Source: Burkholderia diffusa
GTDB taxonomy: Bacteria > Pseudomonadota > Gammaproteobacteria > Burkholderiales > Burkholderiaceae
DNA length: 14,415 nucleotides
Assembly (NCBI RefSeq): GCF_902499115.1
Contig: NZ_CABVPN010000054.1
Coordinates: 1-14,415 of the forward strand
Reading direction: 5' to 3'
Position numbers and translations under genes: made by a program
Notes under the pieces: model-generated
The model's database searches: none
Told to the model about the DNA's origin: nothing
What the model saw: the letters and a program-made list of their open reading frames with translations, nothing else
Shown: one piece after another, positions 1-7,729 of the stretch
Position numbering within the stretch: position 1 is the first letter of the stretch
Layout: every line of letters begins with the position of its first letter

Positions 1-59
1 GGGGGGGCCGAGAGGATGTAGGGCCGGCGATGCACGTGACCGGCCGCGTAAACGTGCGC

Positions 60-88
60 GGGGCGTGCCGTTCGAACAGACACGCCCC
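60..88 (-). terminator. Candidate hairpin terminator after hydA
   Basis: An 8-bp perfect inverted repeat, GGGGCGTG (60-67) and CACGCCCC (81-88), encloses a 13-nt loop that itself contains the palindrome GTTCGAAC (70-77). It lies just past the stop codon of the dihydropyrimidinase gene, the last gene of the minus-strand operon, so transcription could end here. There is no U-run after the stem on the minus strand, so intrinsic termination is uncertain; it may only be a 3'-end stabilising hairpin. Positions 1-59 hold no gene that I can see. Confidence 0.4.
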
Positions 89-109
89 ACGCAACGGACG
101 CAACGCCGC

Positions 110-1567
110 TCAGCCCGCGCGTTCGACCGGATGTGGCTCGCGCAGTCGGTTCGCGATGCGCGCGGCCTCGTAGTAGCCGGCCGCGGGTGGCCGCTTCAGA
201 TAGCGGCCCGCGCCGCGCACCGCACGCAGCTCGCCGTCGGCCCATGCGAGCGCACCGCGCGTGAGGGTGTGGGTCGCGACGCCCTGCACCGTCATCCCTT
301 CGAACACGTTGAAATCGACCTGCTGGTGATGGGTCTTCACCGAGATCGTCTTCGTCGCGGATGGGTCCCACACGACCAGATCGGCATCGGCGCCGACCTG
401 CACCGCCCCCTTGCGCGGATACAGGTTGAAGATCTGCGCGGCGTTCGTCGACGTGATCCGCACGAATTCATTCGGCGTGATGCGGCCATGATTCACGCCG
501 TGATGCCACAGCACCGACATGCGATCCTCGACGCCGCCGCAGCCGTTCGGGATCTTCGTGAAGTCCTCGCGGCCCATCGCCTTCTGCGACGCGCAGAACA
601 CGCAGTGATCGGTCGCCGTCGTATGCAGCTGCCCCGCCTGCAGCCCACGCCACAGCGCTTCGCGATGCTCCGCCGAGCGGAACGGCGGGCTCATCACGTG
701 CGCGGCCGCACGCGTCCAGTCCGGGTCGCGGTACACCGACTCGTCGATCACCAGGTGTCCCGGCAGCACCTCGCCGAACACGCGCAGCCCTTCGCTGCGC
801 GCGCGCGTGATCGCGTCAACCGCGTCCTTCGCCGACACGTGCACGATATACACGGGCACGCCGAGCACCTGCGCGATGCGGATCGCGCGGTTCGCTGCCT
901 CGCCCTCCACCTCCGGCGGTCGCGACAGCGGATGCGCCTCCGGCCCCGTCATCCCGCGCGCGAGCAGCGCCTGCTGCAGCCGGAACACGAGTTCGCCGTT
1001 CTCCGCGTGCACCGTCGGCAGCGCGCCGAGTTCGAGCGAACGCGAGAAACTGTTCACGAGGACCTCGTCATCGGCCATGATCGCATTCTTGTACGCCATG
1101 AAGTGCTTGAAGCTCGACACGCCGTGCTCGCGCACGAGCGTGCCCATGTCGCGGTGCACCGATTCGTCCCACCACGTGACGGCCACGTGGAAGCCGTAGT
1201 CGGCCGCGGCCTTCTCGGCCCAGCCGCGCCACTCGTGGAACGCGTCCATCAGCGGCTGCTTCGGGCTCGGGATCACGAAGTCGATGATGCTGGTCGTGCC
1301 GCCCGACAACCCGGCGGCCGTGCCCGAATAAAAGTCGTCGCTCGCCGTCGTGCCCATGAACGGCAGTTCCATGTGCGTATGCGGATCGATGCCGCCCGGC
1401 ATCACGTACTGGTCGTGCGCGTCGACCACCGTCGCGCCGGCCGGCGCGTCGATCGTCTGAGCGATCTGCAAGATCGTGCCGCCGTCCTGCGGGTCGGCAC
1501 ACAGTACGTCCGCGCGATAGGTGCGGTCCGCATCGACCACGGTGCCGCCGCGAATCAGGATTGCCAT
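110..1567 (-). CDS. hydA: Dihydropyrimidinase (D-hydantoinase family)
   Basis: A 485-aa cyclic amidohydrolase, full length for the family. It hydrolyses 5,6-dihydrouracil and dihydrothymine to N-carbamoyl-beta-amino acids, step two of reductive pyrimidine breakdown, in the cytoplasm. The binuclear zinc site is visible: H63 and H65 in GGIDPHTHMELPFMG, K154 in SSFKHFMAYK (the lysine that is carbamylated in characterised members), H187 in VHAEN, H243 in IVHVS and D320 in TTATD. Y159 matches the substrate-contacting tyrosine of D-hydantoinases. The spacing from K154 to H187 (33) and H187 to H243 (56) fits the family. The start is supported by GAGGAGG about 7 nt upstream of the ATG. It is the last gene of the operon, 46 bp after the NCS1 transporter gene, and the PreTA and carbamoyl-amidohydrolase neighbours make a pyrimidine role far more likely than general hydantoin use. 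Confidence 0.95.
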   Translation of the reverse strand: MAILIRGGTVVDADRTYRADVLCADPQDGGTILQIAQTIDAPAGATVVDAHDQYVMPGGIDPHTHMELPFMGTTASDDFYSGTAAGLSGGTTSIIDFVIPSPKQPLMDAFHEWRGWAEKAAADYGFHVAVTWWDESVHRDMGTLVREHGVSSFKHFMAYKNAIMADDEVLVNSFSRSLELGALPTVHAENGELVFRLQQALLARGMTGPEAHPLSRPPEVEGEAANRAIRIAQVLGVPVYIVHVSAKDAVDAITRARSEGLRVFGEVLPGHLVIDESVYRDPDWTRAAAHVMSPPFRSAEHREALWRGLQAGQLHTTATDHCVFCASQKAMGREDFTKIPNGCGGVEDRMSVLWHHGVNHGRITPNEFVRITSTNAAQIFNLYPRKGAVQVGADADLVVWDPSATKTISVKTHHQQVDFNVFEGMTVQGVATHTLTRGALAWADGELRAVRGAGRYLKRPPAAGYYEAARIANRLREPHPVERAG

Positions 1568-1613
1568 TTGGTTGCCTCCTCGTTGACTGTCGGGTGCCGC
1601 ATGCGTTCGCGCA

Positions 1614-3122
1614 TCACGCGCTCGCGATCTGCGCGCGCTGTCCGGCGCGCCACTTCATCCAGGTACCGTACACGCCGGACGCCAGCACGAGGCCGACGAA
1701 CCACGCATACGTGTAGAGCGTGTTGAAAAACGCCGGCACGTTCGGGAACGACGCCGGGAACGCGGTGTGCAGGAAGCCGGGCAGGTTCGGCAGCACGCCG
1801 ATCGCGAGCGCCGCCAGCGCGGCCGGGTTCCAGCCGCGCGCGTAGCTGAAGTCGCCGCGCTCGTCGAACAGCGCACGCGTATCGAGCCGCGTGCCGCGAA
1901 TCAGGAAGTAGTCGACCATCAGGATGCCCGCGACCGGCCCGAGCAGCGCCGAATAACCGACGAGCCAGGTGAAGATGTAACCGTCCGTCGTCGCGAGGAT
2001 CTTCCACGGCATCATCACGATCGCGAGCGTCGCGGTGATCAGCCCGCCCGTGCGGTACGAGATCGCCTTCGGCCACAGGCTCGAGAAATCGTAAGCAGGA
2101 CCGACCAGGTTCGCCGCGAGGTTGCAGCACATCGTATCGAGCGTGAGGATCACGAGCGCGATGCCGACCCCGATGCCCGTCATCCGGCTCGTCAGGTCGA
2201 TCGGATCCCAGATCGCGTTGCCATAGATCACGACGGTGGCCGACGTCACCACGACCGACACCACCGACAGCAGCGCCATCGGCAGCGGCAGCCCGATCGA
2301 CTGCCCGATCACCTGGTCGCGCTGCGAATGCGCGAAGCGCGTGAAGTCGGGAATATTCAGCGCGAGCGTCGCCCAGAAGCCGACCATCGCGGTCAGGCCC
2401 GGCCAGAACGTCGCCCAGAAGAGTCCCGCCTTCTTGCCGCCCGCGACGAACTGCGACGGCGCAGACAACATCGTGCCGAAGCCGCCCGCCTGCGACGTCG
2501 CCCACCACACGAGCGCGATGCACATCACGACCTTGATCGGCGCGGACCAGCTCTCGAGCCAGCGGATCGAATCGGTGCCGTGCCAGATGAAGTACAGCTG
2601 CAGCGCCCAGAACACGAGGAAGCACGCAAGTTGCCCGAACGAGATGCCGATGAGCAGCAGCGCGGCGCCGTGCAATGCGTTGCCGGTCAGGATGTTCAGC
2701 AGCGTATAGATCGCGCTGCCGCCAAGCCAGGTCTGGATGCCGTACCAGCCGCACGCGACGATCGCGCGCAGCAGCGCGGGCAGCTTCGCGCCCTGCGTGC
2801 CGAACGACGCGCGCACGAGCACCGCATACGGAATCCCGTGCTTCGCGCCCGCATGGCCGATCAGCAGCATCGGCACGAGCACGATCAGGTTGCCGAACAA
2901 AACGGTCAGCACGGCCTGCCACGGCGACATGCCTTCCTGGATCAGTCCGGCCGCAAGCATGTACGACGCGATGTTCATCACCATCCCGACCCACAGCGCC
3001 GCGAAGTGATACCAGCGCCACGTGCGCTGTGACGCCGTCGTCGGCGCGAGGTCGTCGTTGTACAGGCTGCCGGCCGGCGCCGCGGCGCTGTCGGGATCGG
3101 CGGGAATCGCTGCTGGTTTCAT
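1614..3122 (-). CDS. NCS1-family nucleobase/hydantoin transporter
   Basis: A 502-aa inner-membrane permease of the nucleobase:cation symporter-1 family. The N-terminal signature YNDDLAP (21-27), then RTWRWYHFAALWVGM with the first membrane helix, is typical, and about 12 hydrophobic helices follow. GWYGIQTW (125-132) carries W126 and Q130, matching the Trp/Gln pair that binds substrate in the hydantoin transporter Mhp1. FWATLALNIPDFTRF (249-263) with W250 and the helix-8 segment CCNLAANLVGPAYDF (332-346) are further family hallmarks. It probably imports uracil, thymine or their dihydro forms; hydantoin or allantoin remain possible because family sequence alone does not fix specificity. The ATG is preceded by GGAG about 8 nt upstream. 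It sits between preA and hydA in the same operon, which points to uptake of the pathway substrate. Confidence 0.92.
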   Translation of the reverse strand: MKPAAIPADPDSAAAPAGSLYNDDLAPTTASQRTWRWYHFAALWVGMVMNIASYMLAAGLIQEGMSPWQAVLTVLFGNLIVLVPMLLIGHAGAKHGIPYAVLVRASFGTQGAKLPALLRAIVACGWYGIQTWLGGSAIYTLLNILTGNALHGAALLLIGISFGQLACFLVFWALQLYFIWHGTDSIRWLESWSAPIKVVMCIALVWWATSQAGGFGTMLSAPSQFVAGGKKAGLFWATFWPGLTAMVGFWATLALNIPDFTRFAHSQRDQVIGQSIGLPLPMALLSVVSVVVTSATVVIYGNAIWDPIDLTSRMTGIGVGIALVILTLDTMCCNLAANLVGPAYDFSSLWPKAISYRTGGLITATLAIVMMPWKILATTDGYIFTWLVGYSALLGPVAGILMVDYFLIRGTRLDTRALFDERGDFSYARGWNPAALAALAIGVLPNLPGFLHTAFPASFPNVPAFFNTLYTYAWFVGLVLASGVYGTWMKWRAGQRAQIASA

Positions 3123-3148
3123 CGGACGCGCTCCACGTAAACGTCAGC

Positions 3149-3170
3149 GCCGGCATCGTGCGATGCCGGC
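3149..3170. repeat. Perfect 10-bp inverted repeat between preA and the transporter gene
   Basis: GCCGGCATCG (3149-3158) is followed after two bases by its exact reverse complement (3161-3170). It lies in the 99-bp gap between preA and the NCS1 gene, 27 bp upstream of the transporter ATG. On the transcript it would form a very stable hairpin with a tiny loop. No U-run follows on the minus strand, so it looks more like an mRNA-stability or processing hairpin that tunes the expression of preTA relative to the downstream genes than a true terminator. Confidence 0.55.
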
Positions 3171-3221
3171 AGAACAGGACACAAGCAGCGGTGCGGGAGA
3201 TGCCGCGCCGCCGGCCGCCGG

Positions 3222-4529
3222 TCAGGCCGCCTTCGCATGCTTCGCGGGTTCCGCCGGGCTCGCACCCGCGTCGGCACGCGCCGGGTTGTTCGGATGCGTG
3301 GTCCAGTTCGCGTAGTCGCCCGCGTCGACCCGCTCCATCGTGATGCATTGCTCGACCGGACACACATGCATGCAAAGATTGCACCCGACGCACTCCGCGT
3401 CCACCACCTCGAAGTGCCGCACGCCGTCCTTCTCGGCCGTGATCGCCTGGTGCGACGTGTCCTCGCACGCGATATGGCACAGCCCGCACTGGATGCAGCG
3501 GTCCTGGTCGATACGCGCCTTGATGTCGTACTTCAGGTTCAGATATTTCCAGTCGGTCACGTTCGGCACCGCGCGGCCGCGCACGTCGTCGAGGGTCGCG
3601 TAGCCCTTTTCGTCCATCCAGTTCGACAGCCCGTCGGCGAGGTCCGACACGATCCGGAATCCGTAATGCATCGCGGCGGTGCACACCTGCACGCTGCCGG
3701 CGCCCAGCACCATGAACTCGGCCGCGTCGCGCCACGACGAAATCCCGCCGATGCCGGAGATCGGCAGGTTCGGCGTTTCCGGGTCGCGCGCGATCTCCGC
3801 GACCATGTTCAGCGCGATCGGCTTGACCGCCGGGCCGCAGTAGCCGCCGTGCGTGCCCTTGCCGTCGACGGTGGGCATCGGCGCCATCTGGTCGAGGTCC
3901 ACCGCGACGATCGAGTTGATCGTGTTGATCAGCGACACGCCGTCCGCGCCGCCCTTGTAGGCGGCACGCGAGCCCATCCGGATGTCGCTGATGTTCGGCG
4001 TGAGCTTCACGAGGCAGGGCAACTTCGTGCCTTCCTTGACCCAGCGCGTGACCATCTCGACGTATTCCGGCACCTGCCCGACCGCCGCGCCCATCCCGCG
4101 CTCGCTCATCCCGTGCGGGCAGCCGAAGTTCAGCTCGACCGCATCGGCGCCCGTATCCTCGACGAGCGGCAGGATCCATTTCCAGTCGCGCTCGTTGCAC
4201 GGCACCATCAGCGATACGATCAGCGCGCGATCGGGCCAGTCGCGCTTCACCTGCGCGATCTCTTTCAGGTTCACGTCGAGCGGCCGGTCGGTGATCAGCT
4301 CGATGTTGTTCAGCCCGGCGATCCGCTGGCCGTTCCACTGCACCGCACCGTAGCGCGAGCTGACGTTGACGACGTGCGGATCGAGCCCGAGCGTCTTCCA
4401 GACGACGCCGCCCCAGCCGGCCTCGAACGCGCGATTGACGTTGTACGCCTTGTCGGTCGGCGGCGCGGAGGCCAGCCAGAATGGATTCGGCGAAGTGATG
4501 CCTGCGATGGTGCAGCGAAGGTCGGCCAT
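3222..4529 (-). CDS. preA: Dihydropyrimidine dehydrogenase catalytic subunit PreA
   Basis: A 435-aa NAD-dependent dihydropyrimidine dehydrogenase subunit, similar in size to the E. coli protein. With PreT it reduces uracil and thymine to dihydropyrimidines. Residues 1-330 form a dihydroorotate-dehydrogenase-like FMN barrel; NFGCPHGMSERGMG (134-147) contains C137, the position of the catalytic general-acid cysteine in mammalian DPD, and GGYCGPAVKPIAL (228-240) is a conserved flavin-site segment. Two C-terminal [4Fe-4S] motifs follow: C345, C348, C351, C355 and C380, C383, C386, C390. The reading frame is open upstream to 4586, but I chose the ATG at 4529 (MADLRCTIAG) because GGAG lies 7 nt before it and homology starts there. 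A tail of about 35 residues after the last cluster is Ala/Pro-rich. It lies 90 bp downstream of preT, its obligate partner. Confidence 0.96.
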   Translation of the reverse strand: MADLRCTIAGITSPNPFWLASAPPTDKAYNVNRAFEAGWGGVVWKTLGLDPHVVNVSSRYGAVQWNGQRIAGLNNIELITDRPLDVNLKEIAQVKRDWPDRALIVSLMVPCNERDWKWILPLVEDTGADAVELNFGCPHGMSERGMGAAVGQVPEYVEMVTRWVKEGTKLPCLVKLTPNISDIRMGSRAAYKGGADGVSLINTINSIVAVDLDQMAPMPTVDGKGTHGGYCGPAVKPIALNMVAEIARDPETPNLPISGIGGISSWRDAAEFMVLGAGSVQVCTAAMHYGFRIVSDLADGLSNWMDEKGYATLDDVRGRAVPNVTDWKYLNLKYDIKARIDQDRCIQCGLCHIACEDTSHQAITAEKDGVRHFEVVDAECVGCNLCMHVCPVEQCITMERVDAGDYANWTTHPNNPARADAGASPAEPAKHAKAA

Positions 4530-4619
4530 GTTCGGCTCCGTAAAAATGGGGCGTCTATCGTGATTCGCGTGGCGCGCGCAATGCACGCGATGCGCGGGAT
4601 GCCGTTGCGTATGCCGCGC

Positions 4620-5957
4620 TCACGCGGCCTTGGCGGCGCGCCGCGCGAGCGCCGCGTCGATCGCCGCCGCCGCGCGCTTGCCGTCCTGCACGGCCTGCAC
4701 CGTGAGGTCGATGCCGTCCGTCGCCGCGCAATCGCCGCCGGCCCACACGTCGGGCAACGCCGTGCGTCCGTCCGCGTCGACCGCGATGCGCGTGCCGTCC
4801 GCCGTCAGCAGCGCGGCCGCGACACCGTCCGGCACCAGCGTCTGGCCGATCGCCTTCAGCACCATGTCCGCGTCGACGGTGAAACGCTCGCCCGACGCGG
4901 CCTCGAATTCGACACCCGTCACATGCCCGTCCGCGCCCGTGATACGCACCGGCTTCGCGTGCGTGACGAGCGTGACGCCGCTCTTTTGCGCGAACTCGCG
5001 TTCGGCCCAGGTCGCGCTCATCGCGTCCACGCCGCGCCGGTACACCATCGTCACGCGCTCCGAGCCGAGCTTGCGGCTCTGCACGGACGCATCGATCGCC
5101 GTATTGCCGCCACCGATCACGACCACGCGCCGCCCGACCGGCACGTTCTCCAGCGCGTCGGCCTGCCGCACCTGCTCGATGAAGTCGACCGCGTCCATCA
5201 CGCCGCTCAATTCCTCACCGTCGATCGCGAGCGTGCGCACGCCGCCCAGGCCCATCGCGAGAAACACCGCGTCATGCTGCTCACGCAGGGCGTCGAGCGT
5301 GACGTCGCGGCCGAGCGCAACGCCCGTCTGCAGCGCGATGCCACCGACCGACAGCAACCACTCGACTTCGCGTTGCGCGAAATCGTCGACCGTCTTGTAC
5401 GCGGCGATCCCGTATTCGTTCAAGCCGCCCGCCTTCGGCCGCGCGTCGAACAGCGTGACGCGATGCCCGGCGAGCGCGAGCCGGTGCGCGCAAGCGAGCC
5501 CGGCCGGCCCCGCGCCGACCACCGAGACATGCCGCCCCGTATCGGGCGCACGCGTAAAGCGCACCGCGCCGCTCGCCATCGCCCAGTCGGTCGCGTGCCG
5601 CTGCAGCGCGCCGATCGCGACCGGCTGCGCATCCTGGTGATTGCGCACGCACGCGCCTTCGCACAGGATCTCGGTCGGGCAAACGCGTGCGCACATCCCG
5701 CCGAGCGGATTCGCGGACAGGATGTCGCTCGCGGCACCCTTCAGGTTGCCGTTACCGATCTTGCGAATGAAGCTCGGGATGTCGATCTGCGTCGGGCAGG
5801 CCTGCACGCACGGCGCGTCGTAGCAATAGTGGCAGCGGCTGGCGGCGGCCGCGGCGGCAGTCGGATCGAGCAGCGGCGCGATATCTGCGAATTCGCACGA
5901 GAGTTGCGTGGACGACAGGCGATGCGCGGCGATATCGCCGGTTGGCTTGGTGGTCAT
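4620..5957 (-). CDS. preT: Dihydropyrimidine dehydrogenase NAD(P)H-oxidising subunit PreT
   Basis: A 445-aa glutamate-synthase small-subunit-like flavoprotein that takes electrons from NAD(P)H and passes them through FeS centres to PreA. The N-terminal ferredoxin-like domain (about 1-125) has two cysteine sets, C42/C45/C50/C54 and C89/C93/C99/C103. An FAD-binding Rossmann motif VVGAGPAGLA follows at 146-155, with an acidic residue (D171) at the end of the second strand. A second dinucleotide fold, for NAD(P)H, starts at VVVIGGGNTAIDAS (278-291). The late FAD motif VWAGGDCA (404-411) is present. The fold arrangement matches the N-terminal half of eukaryotic DPD, which fuses PreT- and PreA-like parts in one chain. 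The ATG is preceded by AAGGAA about 7 nt upstream. It lies between the amidohydrolase gene (129-bp gap) and preA on the same strand. Confidence 0.96.
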   Translation of the reverse strand: MTTKPTGDIAAHRLSSTQLSCEFADIAPLLDPTAAAAAASRCHYCYDAPCVQACPTQIDIPSFIRKIGNGNLKGAASDILSANPLGGMCARVCPTEILCEGACVRNHQDAQPVAIGALQRHATDWAMASGAVRFTRAPDTGRHVSVVGAGPAGLACAHRLALAGHRVTLFDARPKAGGLNEYGIAAYKTVDDFAQREVEWLLSVGGIALQTGVALGRDVTLDALREQHDAVFLAMGLGGVRTLAIDGEELSGVMDAVDFIEQVRQADALENVPVGRRVVVIGGGNTAIDASVQSRKLGSERVTMVYRRGVDAMSATWAEREFAQKSGVTLVTHAKPVRITGADGHVTGVEFEAASGERFTVDADMVLKAIGQTLVPDGVAAALLTADGTRIAVDADGRTALPDVWAGGDCAATDGIDLTVQAVQDGKRAAAAIDAALARRAAKAA

Positions 5958-6086
5958 ACGCGTTCCTTCGACTGGGTGGAGACAAAGCCGTCCCCGCCGG
6001 CTGCGAATGCACAGTCGGGGCGGTCATGCTTGGGAATGCCACGGTCAGGCGATGAGCGGCCTGCCGGCTGCGCTAGATCCGGTCCG

Positions 6087-7367
6087 TCATGAAGCCGGCT
6101 CGCATGCGCGCGACAGCATCGCGTGCAGCAGCACGTTCGCGCCGGCCTCGATCCATGCGGGCGTCGCGTCCTCGATCTCGTTGTGACTGATGCCGTCGAC
6201 GCAGGGTACGAACACCATCGACGTCGGCGCAACCTGCGCCAGATAGCACGCGTCATGCCCCGCACCCGACACGATGTCGCGATGTGAGTAGCCGAAGCGA
6301 TCGGCCGCGCCGCGCACGGCCGCCACGCAGGCCGGATCGAACGCGACGGGCTTGTAGTAGAAAATCTGCTCGAACGCGGTTTCGAGTCCGATCTCGCCCG
6401 CGATGCGCGCCACACCTTCGCGCAATGCAGCATCCATCTTCGCGAGCACCGCGTCGTCCGGATGTCGGAAGTCGACGGTGAAGAACACACGGCCGGGAAT
6501 CACGTTGCGCGAGTTCGGGTGAACCTGCATCATGCCGACCGTCGCGCAGCCGAACGGCGCGTGATCGAGGCCGATCCGGTTCACGAGATCGACCACGCGC
6601 GATGCGCCGAGCAGCGCATCGCGGCGTCGCGGCATCGGCGTCGGCCCCGCGTGCGCTTCCTGGCCGGTGAACGTGATCTCGTACCAGCGCTGCCCCTGCG
6701 CGTCCGTCACGACGCCGATCGTCTTGCACTCCGCCTCGAGAATCGGCCCCTGCTCGATATGCAGCTCGAACGCCGCATGCAGCTTGCGGCCGCCGCAGGG
6801 TACGTCGCCCGCGTAGCCGATGCGCGCGAGTTCCTCGCCGATCGTCTTGCCGTCGACATCCTTGCGCGACAGCCCGTACTCGAGCGGGAACACACCCGCG
6901 AACACGCCCGACGCGACCATCGCCGGCGCAAAACGCGAACCTTCCTCGTTGGTCCAGATCACGACCTCGACCGGATGCTCGGTCTCGATGCCGTGATCGT
7001 TCAGACTGCGAATCACCTCGAGGCCGCCGAGCACGCCGTAGATGCCGTCGAAGCGGCCGCCCGTCGGCTGCGAATCCGCATGCGAGCCGGTAACGACCGG
7101 CGCCGCGTCGGCCACGCGGCCCGCGCGACGCATGAACACATTGCCCATCGTATCGACCGTCACCGTGCAGCCGGCGGCTTTCGCCCAGCCGACGATCAGG
7201 TCGCGTCCGGCCTTGTCGAGATCGGTCAGCGCGAGGCGGCACACGCCGCCCTTCGGCGTCGCGCCGATCTTCGCGACTTCCATCAGGCTGTCCCACAACC
7301 GCTTGCCGTCGACCTTGATCGACGTGTCGAATGCTGCCCGCTTCACTGTTTCCGATACCGCGTTCAT
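6087..7367 (-). CDS. N-carbamoyl-beta-alanine amidohydrolase (Zn hydrolase, HyuC/AmaB family)
   Basis: A 426-aa M20-type hydantoinase/carbamoylase. It probably cleaves N-carbamoyl-beta-alanine and N-carbamoyl-beta-aminoisobutyrate to the beta-amino acid, CO2 and ammonia, the last step of reductive pyrimidine degradation. Metal ligands visible are H96 (GSHADS), D107 (RFDGIYG), E141/E142 (WTNEEGSRF), H203 (HIEQGP) and H395 (ISHNEIED). TFTGQEAHAGPTPM (232-245) is the lid/dimerisation-domain substrate motif. The frame is open back to 7514, but AGGAG 8 nt before the ATG at 7367 (MNAVSETVKR) and the usual family length of about 410-425 favour this start; an ATG at 7394 lacks a good RBS. Allantoate amidohydrolases and L-carbamoylases share these motifs, so the pyrimidine assignment rests on the operon. 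It is the promoter-proximal gene of the operon. Confidence 0.9.
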   Translation of the reverse strand: MNAVSETVKRAAFDTSIKVDGKRLWDSLMEVAKIGATPKGGVCRLALTDLDKAGRDLIVGWAKAAGCTVTVDTMGNVFMRRAGRVADAAPVVTGSHADSQPTGGRFDGIYGVLGGLEVIRSLNDHGIETEHPVEVVIWTNEEGSRFAPAMVASGVFAGVFPLEYGLSRKDVDGKTIGEELARIGYAGDVPCGGRKLHAAFELHIEQGPILEAECKTIGVVTDAQGQRWYEITFTGQEAHAGPTPMPRRRDALLGASRVVDLVNRIGLDHAPFGCATVGMMQVHPNSRNVIPGRVFFTVDFRHPDDAVLAKMDAALREGVARIAGEIGLETAFEQIFYYKPVAFDPACVAAVRGAADRFGYSHRDIVSGAGHDACYLAQVAPTSMVFVPCVDGISHNEIEDATPAWIEAGANVLLHAMLSRACEPAS

Positions 7368-7532
7368 TCGTATCGCTCCTGTGGGGTCGGTCATGTTGTC
7401 ATTCCGGTTGCCGCCGGTGCACGCATTGCCGCTGTCGGGGCAAGCCCGCACCGGCAAGGTGCAGATGCGCATCGTTCGTGTGATTCGTCCGACCGATCGG
7501 CGGATTGCCGGCACTGCATTCCGTCGATCATC

Positions 7533-7558
7533 AAATCCTGTCCGATTGGACAGGTTTT
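7533..7558. promoter_or_regulatory. Palindromic candidate operator for the RutR-like regulator
   Basis: CCTGTCC (7537-7543) and GGACAGG (7548-7554) are perfect inverted arms around a GATT centre. The symmetry extends to AAA (7533-7535) on the left and TTT (7556-7558) on the right, giving 11 of 13 complementary pairs over 26 bp. It is midway between the divergent amidohydrolase and TetR-family genes, 166 and 172 bp from their start codons. Size, symmetry and position are as expected for a TetR-family dimer site that represses or activates the operon. The core differs from the E. coli RutR consensus as I recall it (TTGACCA-TGGTCAA) but keeps a GACC/GGTC-like flavour. Binding is inference. Confidence 0.6.
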
Positions 7559-7685
7559 AGACGATCAAAATGCCCAGCGCAATGTCTTTCTTGCGTGAAT
7601 CGAACGAGCGAGAAACGTGCCACCGCATTGCAGCATCACGCGCGCCGATGTGGGCGGGCACGTGCGTTCGATGCGAACCAGCGGC

Positions 7686-7691
7686 TAGAAT
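7686..7691 (+). promoter_or_regulatory. Candidate -10 element for the RutR-like regulator gene
   Basis: TAGAAT (7686-7691) lies 38 bp before the regulator ATG on the plus strand and fits the -10 consensus at five of six positions. No good -35 is present at 16-18 bp upstream, so if it is real the promoter may be weak or need an activator. Confidence 0.3.
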
Positions 7692-7729
7692 GAAGCGCAA
7701 CGCGGCATGCAAGCCGCGCGAGGGTAACG

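Larger units (their letters stand above)
7368..7729. promoter_or_regulatory. Divergent control region between the pyrimidine operon and its regulator
   Basis: This 362-bp region has no convincing gene. It should hold the promoters of the minus-strand catabolic operon and the plus-strand regulator. The clearest element is the palindrome at 7533-7558, annotated separately. I could not find a convincing sigma-70 pair for the minus-strand operon. The spurious N-terminal extension of the amidohydrolase frame (7368-7514) covers part of it but has no RBS. Confidence 0.6.

Noticed and set aside
65..1726. Long plus-strand open frame antiparallel to hydA
   Set aside because: Arg/His/Ala-rich translation with no domain; it is the usual shadow of a high-GC gene on the opposite strand.
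1555..4338. A 927-codon minus-strand frame spanning preA and the transporter gene
   Set aside because: It is out of frame with both real genes, is Arg-rich and carries no recognisable motif; PreA and NCS1 in other frames explain the DNA fully.
3237..6092. A 951-codon plus-strand frame opposite preT and preA
   Set aside because: Composition is that of a shadow frame (Arg/His/Asp/Val-rich, low complexity) and it covers two certain genes on the other strand.
7368..7514. N-terminal extension of the amidohydrolase
   Set aside because: No RBS at the upstream ATG, no family homology, and a good AGGAG precedes the ATG at 7367.
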